The translations under genes were made by a program, and so were the position numbers. From JAABYT01 sp041581935 (GTDB taxonomy: Bacteria > Pseudomonadota > Gammaproteobacteria > HK1), in NCBI GenBank assembly GCA_041581935.1, contig JBFICP010000230.1:1-5448 (forward strand): a stretch of DNA of 5,448 nucleotides. The letters run 5' to 3'. The notes under the pieces are model-generated. The model was given only the letters and a program-made list of their open reading frames with translations. It ran no database searches and was not told the DNA's origin. Within the stretch, counting starts at the first letter, position 1, and the number at the start of each line of letters is the position of its first letter. Of this stretch, positions 1 through 5,448 are shown piece by piece.

Positions 1-725
1 CGGCGCATGGGCAGCTCACCCGGCTCCGGCTTGCCGCAGGCTTCGAGCTCGCGCCGGTAGACATCGAGCTGGCGGAGCACCGTATCGACGCGGTTGTGCG
101 GCGGGATGTACCAGCAGTCGGCGAGTCGCGCCGCGCGGCGGATGGCAGGGTCGGCATTGGCACCCATCCAGATCGGCGGATGCGGCTTCTGCACCGGACG
201 CATGCCGAGGGAAACCCCGTCGAGCTCGAAGTGCGAGCCTTTCATGCTGACCCGCTCCTCGGTCCAGAGGCGCTTGATGGCGATGAGATTCTCTTCGAGT
301 CGCTGCACACGCTCACGCTGCGTGGTGCCGAAGGCCTTGAACTCGAGCTCACGGTAACCCAGTGCCACGCCCAGAATGATTTTGCCGCCGGACATGACAT
401 CGAGGGTCGCGAACTGCTCGGCGATGTCGAGCGGCTTGTGCAGCGACAAGAGCACCACGCCCGCATTGAGGCGACAATCGGGAGCCTCGGTCATGATGCG
501 GGCGAGAAACGGGACCTGCTGATAGTCCCCCAGGGGCGAGGCACCGTAGTGCATACCCTTGGTGATGCAGTCGAACCCGAGCTCGCCGGCGAAGCGCGCC
601 ACTGCGCAAATCTCGTCGAAGCGTTTCACCATGTCGTCGTGACGTGGGTACTGCGCGCGTATCATCAGGCCGAATTTGAAGCTGCTTGCGGTCAACTGAA
701 CGCTTCCATGGGACGCGGATATCAT
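1..725 (-). CDS. LLM-class flavin/F420-dependent oxidoreductase, 3' end outside window
   Basis: Luciferase-like monooxygenase family (TIM barrel), expected to use reduced FMN or F420 to oxidise or reduce a small organic substrate; the substrate cannot be read from sequence. 241 codons are visible and roughly 100 C-terminal residues should lie beyond the left edge, since the family usually has about 330-370. Visible landmarks: first beta strand FKFGLMIRAQYP (residues 16-27), the family block HKPLDIAEQFATLDVMSGGK (96-115) followed by LGVALGY (118-124) and an E..AFG motif (128-133), and KPHPPIWMGANADPAIRRAA (180-199) followed by RLADCWY, typical of LLM proteins. Start choice: the ATG at 725 is the first ATG before the conserved strand but has no clear SD site. 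A TTG at 695 has GGAAG seven bases upstream and also leaves the domain intact, and an ATG at 800 is in frame too. The gene is divergent from the monooxygenase at 794. Family call is firm; start, cofactor and substrate are open. Confidence 0.9.
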   Translation of the reverse strand, partial: MISASHGSVQLTASSFKFGLMIRAQYPRHDDMVKRFDEICAVARFAGELGFDCITKGMHYGASPLGDYQQVPFLARIMTEAPDCRLNAGVVLLSLHKPLDIAEQFATLDVMSGGKIILGVALGYRELEFKAFGTTQRERVQRLEENLIAIKRLWTEERVSMKGSHFELDGVSLGMRPVQKPHPPIWMGANADPAIRRAARLADCWYIPPHNRVDTVLRQLDVYRRELEACGKPEPGELPMR

Positions 726-780
726 GCTGTCGCGGGCGGCGGTACCGCTCGACCGATTCGACGCGAATCCGGGCCTCACT

Positions 781-786
781 GATAAT
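781..786 (+). promoter_or_regulatory. Possible -10 element for the divergent monooxygenase gene
   Basis: GATAAT (5 of 6 to TATAAT) sits 7 bases before the ATG at 794 and overlaps the minus-strand TATTAT almost completely. The best -35 candidate, TTCGAC at 757-762 (18-base spacer), is poor. If the element is used, transcription would start at or next to the ATG, giving a leaderless mRNA; this fits the weak SD there (AGG at 787-789, spacing 4). The call is tentative. Confidence 0.3.
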
Positions 787-809
787 AGGCGCAATGACAT
801 CCATGTCCA
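782..809 (-). promoter_or_regulatory. Predicted sigma70-type promoter for the LLM oxidoreductase
   Basis: On the minus strand TGGACA (809-804, 5 of 6 to TTGACA) is followed after 16 bases by TATTAT (787-782, 5 of 6 to TATAAT). Transcription would begin near 775, giving a leader of about 50 bases to the ATG at 725 or 80 to the TTG at 695. The -35 element lies inside the first codons of the divergent gene, so RNA polymerase bound here would cover that gene's start. This is read by eye from consensus only. Confidence 0.5.
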
Positions 810-2008
810 GCAAGCCCAAAATGGCCGAGCCTTCGCAAACGGTTAAATCCGCGCATGAGTCCGTCGAGCGCGCACGGGCGCTCGTCCCGCAACTTGCCGA
901 GGCTTCCGAGCGCATCGAAACGCAACGCGAGCTGCCGGTGGATGTGTTGCAGGCGATGCACGACGCGGAGCTCTTCCGGTTGAGCTTGCCGCGATTTCTG
1001 GGCGGGTCGGAGCTGCCGTTAACGGCGCTCGCCCAAGTGACCGAGACGATCGCGACGGCCGACGCGAGCTCGGCCTGGTGTCTCGGGCAGGCCTATGGCT
1101 GCGCCATGTCGGCGGCATTCTTGGACGAGGCGCCGGCCAGGCAGGTATTCGGCCCCCGCGATGCGGTTCTCGCCTGGGGCGCGGGTATCCAGGGAAAGGC
1201 GGTCGCGAGCGATGGGGGCTACCGGGTGAGCGGCACGTGGCGCTTTGCCAGCGGCGGAAAGCATGCCACCTGGCTCGGCGGACACTGCAGGGTGTTCGAG
1301 GCCGACGGTACCCCGCGCGTGGGGGCGGCCGGCGGCCAGGCGCATCGTACCGCCCTGTTTCCGCGCTCCAAAGCGGCAATCGCGGACGACTGGCATGTCA
1401 TGGGTTTGAGAGGCACGCGCAGCGAGGGTTATACGGTCGACGATCTGTTCGTCGAAGACGCGCTGACGCTCGACCGCGAGACGCCGCAGGAACGCAGGCT
1501 CGATGCAACACTCTACCGCTTCTCCACCACCAACGTTTATGCGTCGGTTTTTTCCGGCGTCGCGCTGGGTATCGCCCGTGCGATGCTCGACGACCTGTTG
1601 GAGCTCGCCGGGCACAAGCACCCGCGGGGCGCTCTGAGCTCGATGCGCGACAGTCCTGTGGTGCAGACGCGGCTCGCGGAGCTCGAAGCAAGGCTCGCGT
1701 CGGCACGCGCCTATCAGCAGCAGGCCCTGGACGACACGTGGCGCCGAGTCGAAGCGACTCGGGACCTGAGGATGGACGACCGTGTGCAGATTCGGCTCGC
1801 GACGACCTTTGCGATCAACGCAGCGACCGACGTGGTCGAGCAGGTCTATCGGCTCGCCGGAGCGACGGCGATTTTCGAAAGCCGGCCCTTCGAGCGCCGG
1901 TTCCGCGATGCGCACGCGGTATCCCAGCAGGTCCAGGGGCGGCACACGAATTACGAGACCGTCGGGCGTTTCATGCTCGGCCTGGACGTCGACACCCTGT
2001 TCATGTGA
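794..2008 (+). CDS. Acyl-CoA-dehydrogenase-fold flavin-dependent monooxygenase (HpaH/DszC-like)
   Basis: 404 residues, the usual length for group D flavin monooxygenases, which use FMNH2 or FADH2 from a separate reductase to hydroxylate aromatic or heterocyclic substrates. N-terminal helical domain about 20-115, with LPRFLGGSELPL (65-76) and a TADASSAW segment (88-95). Middle beta domain: SGTWRFASGGKHATW (146-160) and GLRGTRSEGYTVDDLFV (204-220). C-terminal four-helix domain of the Acyl-CoA_dh_2 type, about 240-390, with RPFERRFRDAHAVSQQ (364-379). The RD.H motif (H374) is the conserved histidine region of oxygen-activating members such as the C2 component of p-hydroxyphenylacetate hydroxylase. 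A true acyl-CoA dehydrogenase would instead be expected to carry a catalytic glutamate and a YEGT-like segment, which I do not see. Starts at 794, 803 and 821 are all in frame, none with a strong SD; 794 gives the longest form beginning with ATG. No flavin reductase is in the window. The 37-base gap to the dehydratase suggests co-transcription. Substrate unknown. Confidence 0.87.
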   Translation: MTSMSSKPKMAEPSQTVKSAHESVERARALVPQLAEASERIETQRELPVDVLQAMHDAELFRLSLPRFLGGSELPLTALAQVTETIATADASSAWCLGQAYGCAMSAAFLDEAPARQVFGPRDAVLAWGAGIQGKAVASDGGYRVSGTWRFASGGKHATWLGGHCRVFEADGTPRVGAAGGQAHRTALFPRSKAAIADDWHVMGLRGTRSEGYTVDDLFVEDALTLDRETPQERRLDATLYRFSTTNVYASVFSGVALGIARAMLDDLLELAGHKHPRGALSSMRDSPVVQTRLAELEARLASARAYQQQALDDTWRRVEATRDLRMDDRVQIRLATTFAINAATDVVEQVYRLAGATAIFESRPFERRFRDAHAVSQQVQGRHTNYETVGRFMLGLDVDTLFM

Positions 2009-2031
2009 GGCATCGGACGACGCCGCCGATT

Positions 2032-2040
2032 GGGAGGAGG
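2032..2040 (+). promoter_or_regulatory. Strong ribosome binding site fixing the dehydratase GTG start
   Basis: GGGAGGAGG contains two overlapping SD cores: GGAGG at 2033-2037 (8 bases before the GTG at 2046) and GGAGG at 2036-2040 (5 bases before). This decides for GTG 2046 over the in-frame ATG at 2067, which has only a poorly placed GAGG. A short inverted repeat, ATCGG (2012-2016) and CCGAT (2026-2030), lies immediately upstream. Confidence 0.8.
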
Positions 2041-2045
2041 CAGGA

Positions 2046-3770
2046 GTGAGCACTGGGAATCGAGGCATGCGGCGAAAGCTCACCGACTACGGCGACGCCG
2101 AGTTCTCCCTGTATCTGCGCAAGGCCTTCATCAAGGCCATGGGATTTACCGACGATGCCTTGTCCCGGCCTGTGATCGGCATTGCGGACACATTCAGCGC
2201 GTACAACGCGTGCCACGCGACGGTTCCGCAAATTGTCGATGCCATCAAGCGGGGCGTCATGTTGGCGGGCGGCCTGCCGTTGGAGTTCCCGACCATATCG
2301 TTGCACGAGTCGTTCTCTTATCCGACCAGCATGTATCTGCGCAACCTCATGTCCATGGACACCGAGGAGATGATGCGCGCCTTGCCGATGGATGCTTGTG
2401 TGCTGATCGGCGGTTGCGACAAGACCGTACCGGCACAGCTCATGGCAGCGGCGAGCGCGGACATTCCGAGCATCGTCGTCGTAACCGGGCCGATGCTTTC
2501 GGGATCGCACCGCGGCGAACGGATCTGCGCGTGCACCGACTGCCGAAGATTCTGGGCGAATTACCGGGCCGGCCGGATCGACGATGCAGAGATCGATGCG
2601 GTCACCGATCGCCTGGTTTCTTCCGCGGGCACCTGCGGCGTGATGGGCACGGCCAGCACCATGGCCTGTATGACCGAGGCGATGGGCATGATGCTTCCCG
2701 GCGGCGCGGCGATTCCGGCGGTGCACGCCGATCGCCTACGGCACGCGGAGCAGGCCGGGGCGCGTGCCATGGAGCTGGCAACCGAAGGGTTGACTCCCTC
2801 GCGCATCATCACGCCCGCGTCGATCGCCAACGCCCTGCGCGTGCTTCTCGCCATCGGAGGCTCCACCAACGGCTTGCTGCATCTCGCGGCGATCGCCGGG
2901 CGCCTGGGGATCCGCATCGACATGGAGACCTTCGACACCATGGGCCGCGAGACGCCTGTGCTGATCGATTTGAAGCCCACGGGCGAGGCGTACATGGATG
3001 ACTTTCACGCCGCCGGCGGCATGGCGTGCGTGCTGCGCGAGCTCGAGCCGTTGCTCGAGCTCGATTGCCTCACCGTCACCGGCCGCACGCTGGGCGAGGA
3101 GATCGCGGCGCTGCCGGCGGCGTTCGATCAGAACGTGGTGCGCCCGTTCGCCGATCCGGTGCACCACGGCGGCGGCATCGCGTTTCTCAAGGGCAACCTG
3201 AGCGGCGACGGCGCGATCATCAAGCAGTCGGCATGCTCCGAGGCGCTGCTGGTGCATTCGGGCCGCGCGGTGGTGTTCGATTCCCTCGACGACCTGGCGG
3301 CGCGCATCGACGATCCGCATCTGGACGTCACCGCCGACGATGTCCTGGTGCTGCGCAACGCCGGGCCGAAGGGCGCGCCGGGAATGCCCGAGGCCGGCTA
3401 CATCCCGATCCCGAAGAAGCTCGCCCGCCAGGGCGTGAAGGATATGGTGCGTATATCCGACTGCCGCATGAGCGGAACGGCGTTCGGCACCATCGTGCTG
3501 CACGCCAGTCCGGAGGCGGCGGTGGGTGGACCGCTTGCGCTGGTGAACACGGGCGACATCATCAGCCTCGACGTGCCGTCGCGTGAGCTGAGGCTCGAGG
3601 TTTCCGCTGAGGAGCTCGAGCGGCGTAGAGACGCATGGAAGGCGTCACCGCAGGCCGCGCCGCGGCGCGGTTACGGGAAGCTGTTCTTCGACCACGTGAC
3701 CCAGGCGGACGAAGGCTGCGATTTCGACTTTCTTGCCTCCCGCCCGTTCGTTGCTCGAAGTCCGCCATAA
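2046..3770 (+). CDS. IlvD/Edd-family dehydratase, pentonate (aldonic acid) [2Fe-2S] subclass
   Basis: 574 residues. The family dehydrates 2,3-dihydroxy acids to 2-keto-3-deoxy acids. Cluster cysteines: C56 (NACHA), C124 (GGCDKT) and C197 (GTCGVMGTASTM). Their spacings of 68 and 73 equal those recalled for Rhizobium leguminosarum L-arabinonate dehydratase (C59, C127, C200), a [2Fe-2S] enzyme, with a constant offset of 3. The Mg2+ ligands there align with E88, D125 and K126 (the carbamylated lysine), and the catalytic serine with S476 (DCRMSGTAFGT). The swivelling C-terminal beta domain follows, with MPEAGYIPIPKKL (447-459). The tail GYGKLFFDHVTQADEGCDFD (542-561) is typical of sugar-acid dehydratases and less so of biosynthetic IlvD. 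The substrate is therefore probably a pentonate, hexonate or related hydroxy acid, not dihydroxyisovalerate. GTG start supported by the SD at 2032-2040. Odd: extra cysteines C118 and C161, the latter making CACTDC (161-166). Probably co-transcribed with the upstream monooxygenase. Confidence 0.92.
   Translation: MSTGNRGMRRKLTDYGDAEFSLYLRKAFIKAMGFTDDALSRPVIGIADTFSAYNACHATVPQIVDAIKRGVMLAGGLPLEFPTISLHESFSYPTSMYLRNLMSMDTEEMMRALPMDACVLIGGCDKTVPAQLMAAASADIPSIVVVTGPMLSGSHRGERICACTDCRRFWANYRAGRIDDAEIDAVTDRLVSSAGTCGVMGTASTMACMTEAMGMMLPGGAAIPAVHADRLRHAEQAGARAMELATEGLTPSRIITPASIANALRVLLAIGGSTNGLLHLAAIAGRLGIRIDMETFDTMGRETPVLIDLKPTGEAYMDDFHAAGGMACVLRELEPLLELDCLTVTGRTLGEEIAALPAAFDQNVVRPFADPVHHGGGIAFLKGNLSGDGAIIKQSACSEALLVHSGRAVVFDSLDDLAARIDDPHLDVTADDVLVLRNAGPKGAPGMPEAGYIPIPKKLARQGVKDMVRISDCRMSGTAFGTIVLHASPEAAVGGPLALVNTGDIISLDVPSRELRLEVSAEELERRRDAWKASPQAAPRRGYGKLFFDHVTQADEGCDFDFLASRPFVARSPP
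3038..3063. repeat. Perfect 10-bp inverted repeat with 6-base loop inside the dehydratase gene
   Basis: CGAGCTCGAG (3038-3047) and its exact reverse complement CTCGAGCTCG (3054-3063) flank CCGTTG. The arms encode the Glu-Leu-rich stretch ELEPLLELD (residues 332-340), so the symmetry can arise from alternating GAG and CTC codons. It would form a strong hairpin in mRNA or single-stranded DNA. No U-tract follows, so it is not a terminator. Confidence 0.7.
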
Positions 3771-3839
3771 ATTCACAACATCCGTTGGAAGCAAGCTCAC
3801 TGCTGCAGGCGCAGCGCGAAATCGATCATGAAGCGCGAT

Positions 3840-3843
3840 AGGA
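3840..3843 (+). promoter_or_regulatory. Ribosome binding site choosing the methyltransferase start
   Basis: AGGA lies 8 bases before the ATG at 3852, good spacing. The earlier in-frame ATG at 3828 has no convincing SD upstream. The rest of the gap from 3771 holds only a weak GCTGC-AGGC-GCAGC hairpin (3802-3815) and no promoter that I can support. Confidence 0.55.
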
Positions 3844-3851
3844 ATTCCATC

Positions 3852-4871
3852 ATGAACATTCCGCATACGGACCTGTGCGAAGCCGAGATCCAGATTCTCG
3901 CCACCTTACGCAAGGCCGAGCTCGAAGGATGTGCCACCGATCGCGCATCGCTCGAGCGCCTGAGTGAGCGGTATTGGATCTTTCTTGAAGACTGGGCCGG
4001 TGCGTTCGCGAGCCTGAAGGCGAAGGAACTCATCGATGGAGACGACAACGGCTATCGTCTGAGTGACACCGGCCGTGCGCGTGGCGACACTTATCATCGC
4101 GAGCGACCGGATCACTACTGGTATTACTACCAGCGCTTTTATGGCACCGCTCTAGCGAGCGCCGCGCACTCTCGCCACTGCAAACAGGTCTATGGCGAGG
4201 ATTTGTGCCAGGAGGGTCAAATGGACATGGCCGAGCTCGGCCAACTGTTGGACCTTATCCAGCTGCAGGCCGGTGACGCGCTGCTCGACCTCGGTTGCGG
4301 GGCCGGCGTCATTTCGGAATACATTGCGGACCGCACCGGCGCCCGCGTGACGGGAATCGAGTACTCCAAACCGGCGGTGGCGGCAGCACGCGAGCGCACC
4401 GCAGACAGACGTTCGAGGCTCCGTTTCGTTCATGGCGATCTCGGCGCACTCGATCTTCCCGCACGAACCTACGACGCCGCGATCATGATCGATTCGATCT
4501 ATTGGGCGCCCGACACCGCCGAGACTCTCACGAAAATCGCCGATTCATTGAGGCCTGGCGCACGGCTCGCGATTGTCATCTCCGTGATTGACGAAAAAGG
4601 CGAGGGACCCGAAGCGCTCGAGGCGGACAAAACCTTCGTCGCGACGGCACTGGCGCGGCTCAATCTGAGCTACGACCTACACGACTGGACCGCGTCTTTC
4701 GAGTCCTTCTGGCCGCGGATAAAGCAGTCCGTCGCCGCACTGCGAGAGTCATTCGAGGCTGAAGGCAACGGTTTTATCTGTGACGCCCTCGAGCGTGAAG
4801 CCGACGAGGAGTTCCTCCCCGCGTTGCGTGCGAACGCGTTGCGAAGATACTGCTATCTGGTGCGGTTCTGA
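3852..4871 (+). CDS. Class I SAM-dependent methyltransferase with N-terminal winged-helix-like region
   Basis: 339 residues. The C-terminal Rossmann domain carries motif I LDLGCGAG (145-152) and the acidic residue E170 in GIEYS that would bind the SAM ribose. HGDLGALDLP follows as the motif II/III region, and then YDAAIMIDSIYWAPD and LRPGARLAIVIS, as in Methyltransf_11/25 proteins. The first 80 or so residues (EIQILATLRKAELEG, then SLKAKELIDG and GYRLSDTG at 67-74) read like a winged helix, as in dimerising O-methyltransferases or wHTH proteins. An aromatic segment HYWYYYQRFYG (88-98) and YGEDLCQEGQMDMAEL (114-129) follow; I associate this arrangement with small-molecule N- or O-methyltransferases, but I cannot name the substrate. 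Starting at 3828 instead would add eight residues. The 81-base gap from the dehydratase makes co-transcription possible but uncertain. It ends 24 bases from a convergent gene, with no clear terminator. Confidence 0.87.
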   Translation: MNIPHTDLCEAEIQILATLRKAELEGCATDRASLERLSERYWIFLEDWAGAFASLKAKELIDGDDNGYRLSDTGRARGDTYHRERPDHYWYYYQRFYGTALASAAHSRHCKQVYGEDLCQEGQMDMAELGQLLDLIQLQAGDALLDLGCGAGVISEYIADRTGARVTGIEYSKPAVAAARERTADRRSRLRFVHGDLGALDLPARTYDAAIMIDSIYWAPDTAETLTKIADSLRPGARLAIVISVIDEKGEGPEALEADKTFVATALARLNLSYDLHDWTASFESFWPRIKQSVAALRESFEAEGNGFICDALEREADEEFLPALRANALRRYCYLVRF

Positions 4872-4895
4872 ATTTTTCTCCTGCGGGGGCAACTG

Positions 4896-5138
4896 TCAGT
4901 CGATGGGTATCACCTGAGGCGTGGAGCCTTGGCTCATGGTGACCTGAAAGCGCCCCGAGTTGCAGCGTACGCGCCAAACCGAATCGCCCGCGCGCTCCTT
5001 GCTGATGACATGGGCACAGGCGTGGCCGCTTTCGCGAATGGCGGCCGCCAGGGTGCCATCGGCGATCTCCTGGGCGGCGGCCGCGCCGAGCCAGCCGATC
5101 GAAGCCGCAACCAGGGCGATTTTCACTGACTTCTGCAT
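4896..5138 (-). CDS. Small exported protein with two cysteines, function unknown
   Basis: 80 residues, not recognised as a named family. The N-terminus is a clear signal peptide: basic start MQKSVK, hydrophobic IALVAASIGWLGAAAA, and probable signal peptidase I cleavage before QEIADG (about residue 22/23). The mature part of about 58 residues has a short helix-like stretch (TLAAAIRESG), then C41 and C59 (GHAC and RVRC) and a likely beta-rich tail (SVWRVRC, GRFQVTMSQG). The two cysteines could form a periplasmic disulfide. Start: an ATG at 5144 is only 3 bases from the AGGAG at 5152-5148, whereas the ATG at 5138 is 9 bases away, so 5138 is preferred; both keep the signal peptide. It begins 37 bases after the stop of the hydroxyacid dehydrogenase on the same strand and is probably transcribed with it. 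It converges on the methyltransferase. Confidence 0.75.
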   Translation of the reverse strand: MQKSVKIALVAASIGWLGAAAAQEIADGTLAAAIRESGHACAHVISKERAGDSVWRVRCNSGRFQVTMSQGSTPQVIPID

Positions 5139-5146
5139 TTCCATGT

Positions 5147-5153
5147 GCTCCTT
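5147..5153 (-). promoter_or_regulatory. Ribosome binding site of the small exported protein
   Basis: AAGGAGC on the minus strand is a near-perfect SD. Spacing from AGGAG is 3 bases to the ATG at 5144 and 9 to the ATG at 5138, favouring the inner start. Its strength supports the short reading frame being a real gene. Confidence 0.6.
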
Positions 5154-5175
5154 CTATTGTCTTGGGACGAGGGCT

Positions 5176-5448
5176 TCATCCGGCCGCGTTCACCCGCGGC
5201 CTGCCCTCGAGGAATGCGATGATATTGTCCACAGCCGCTTCGTTGGTGGCCACCACCGCCTCCGGGGTCTGATCGGCGGCGTGTGGCGTGAGCACCACCC
5301 GCTCGCAGGCGAGTATCGGGTCATCTGCAGGAACGGGCTCGGGGGAAAACACGTCGATGCCCGCCCCGAACAGCCGCTCCGACTCGAGCGCCTCGACCAG
5401 TGCCGCGTTGTCGACCACGTCGGCACGGGCGCCGTTGAGGAGAATCGC
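5176..5448 (-). CDS. D-2-hydroxyacid dehydrogenase (NAD(P)-dependent), C-terminal part only
   Basis: The last 90 codons are visible; the N-terminal roughly 220 residues lie beyond the right edge. The family reduces 2-keto acids to D-2-hydroxy acids or the reverse (phosphoglycerate, glyoxylate/hydroxypyruvate and related enzymes). The visible part is the end of the NAD-binding domain and the return to the catalytic domain: ILLNGARADVVDNAALVEAL (signature 3 region), GAGIDVFSPEPVPADDP with the catalytic glutamate before Pro, and VVLTPHAADQTPEAV with the catalytic histidine. The arginine of NGAR lies 29 residues before that glutamate, matching the R235-E264 spacing of Lactobacillus D-lactate dehydrogenase. 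The usual N..RG reads NGARAD here, an unusual replacement of the glycine. A TGA stop closes the frame at 5176. Exact substrate cannot be decided from this part. The small exported protein follows closely on the same strand. Confidence 0.88.
   Translation of the reverse strand, partial: AILLNGARADVVDNAALVEALESERLFGAGIDVFSPEPVPADDPILACERVVLTPHAADQTPEAVVATNEAAVDNIIAFLEGRPRVNAAG

Noticed and set aside
96..782. 228-codon plus-strand open frame opposite the LLM oxidoreductase
   Set aside because: The translation matches no recognisable fold, while the opposite strand gives an unmistakable LLM protein. High GC makes long antisense open frames common.
2012..2030. ATCGG/CCGAT inverted repeat in the gap before the dehydratase, considered as an attenuator or terminator
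   Set aside because: Only five base pairs with a 9-base loop and no U-tract.
1782..2045. N-terminal extension of the dehydratase frame back into the monooxygenase gene
   Set aside because: The extension would overlap the monooxygenase by over 200 bases and is basic and Ser-rich. The SD at 2032-2040 and family length place the start at GTG 2046.
1019..2083. 354-codon minus-strand open frame opposite the monooxygenase
   Set aside because: Arg/His/Pro-rich translation without motifs; a shadow of the plus-strand gene, with no promoter or SD of its own that I can support.
2030..3001. 323-codon plus-strand frame overlapping the dehydratase
   Set aside because: Arg/His/Gly-rich composition typical of an out-of-frame reading; the dehydratase frame contains all family motifs without interruption.
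3802..3815. GCTGC-AGGC-GCAGC hairpin after the dehydratase, considered as a terminator
   Set aside because: Five-bp stem followed by GCGAAAT, not a U-tract. It could contribute at most weakly.
4845..4877. AGATA-CTGC-TATCT hairpin and the T5 run just after the methyltransferase stop, considered as a terminator
   Set aside because: The stem is short and AT-rich, lies inside the coding region, and is 14 bases from the T run, so it does not form an intrinsic terminator.

Overview
This window is GC-rich, densely coding bacterial DNA with short intergenic gaps (24 to 81 bases). It uses GTG and possibly TTG starts and Shine-Dalgarno (SD) sites of the GGAGG type. Together with the protein families this points to a high-GC proteobacterium of catabolically versatile type, but the sequence does not fix the genus. 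I see no RNA genes, insertion sequences, CRISPR arrays or phage genes, and no stretch over 300 bases lacks a gene.

Layout. Bases 1-725 (minus, cut by the left edge) encode a luciferase-like flavin- or F420-dependent oxidoreductase. A 68-base divergent region (726-793) separates it from a plus-strand gene (794-2008) for an acyl-CoA-dehydrogenase-fold flavin monooxygenase of the HpaH/DszC type. Next, 37 bases downstream and behind a very strong ribosome binding site, is an IlvD/Edd-family dehydratase (2046-3770). Its cysteine spacing matches the pentonate (L-arabinonate/D-xylonate) [2Fe-2S] branch. After 81 bases comes a methyltransferase with an N-terminal winged-helix-like region (3852-4871). 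Converging on it from the minus strand are a small exported two-cysteine protein (4896-5138) and the C-terminal part of a D-2-hydroxyacid dehydrogenase (5176-5448, cut by the right edge).

How the genes may work together. The divergent pair are both reduced-flavin (or F420) oxidoreductase types and appear to share a compact promoter region. The dehydratase probably follows the monooxygenase on the same transcript. Dehydration of a sugar acid or other 2,3-dihydroxy acid gives a 2-keto acid, and 2-hydroxyacid dehydrogenases interconvert 2-keto and 2-hydroxy acids, so a small-acid or sugar-acid catabolic neighbourhood is plausible. No transporter, regulator or flavin reductase lies in the window, so this pathway is inference. 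The region looks like an ordinary accessory metabolic locus. The least explained items are the divergent promoter, the winged-helix methyltransferase and the small exported protein.
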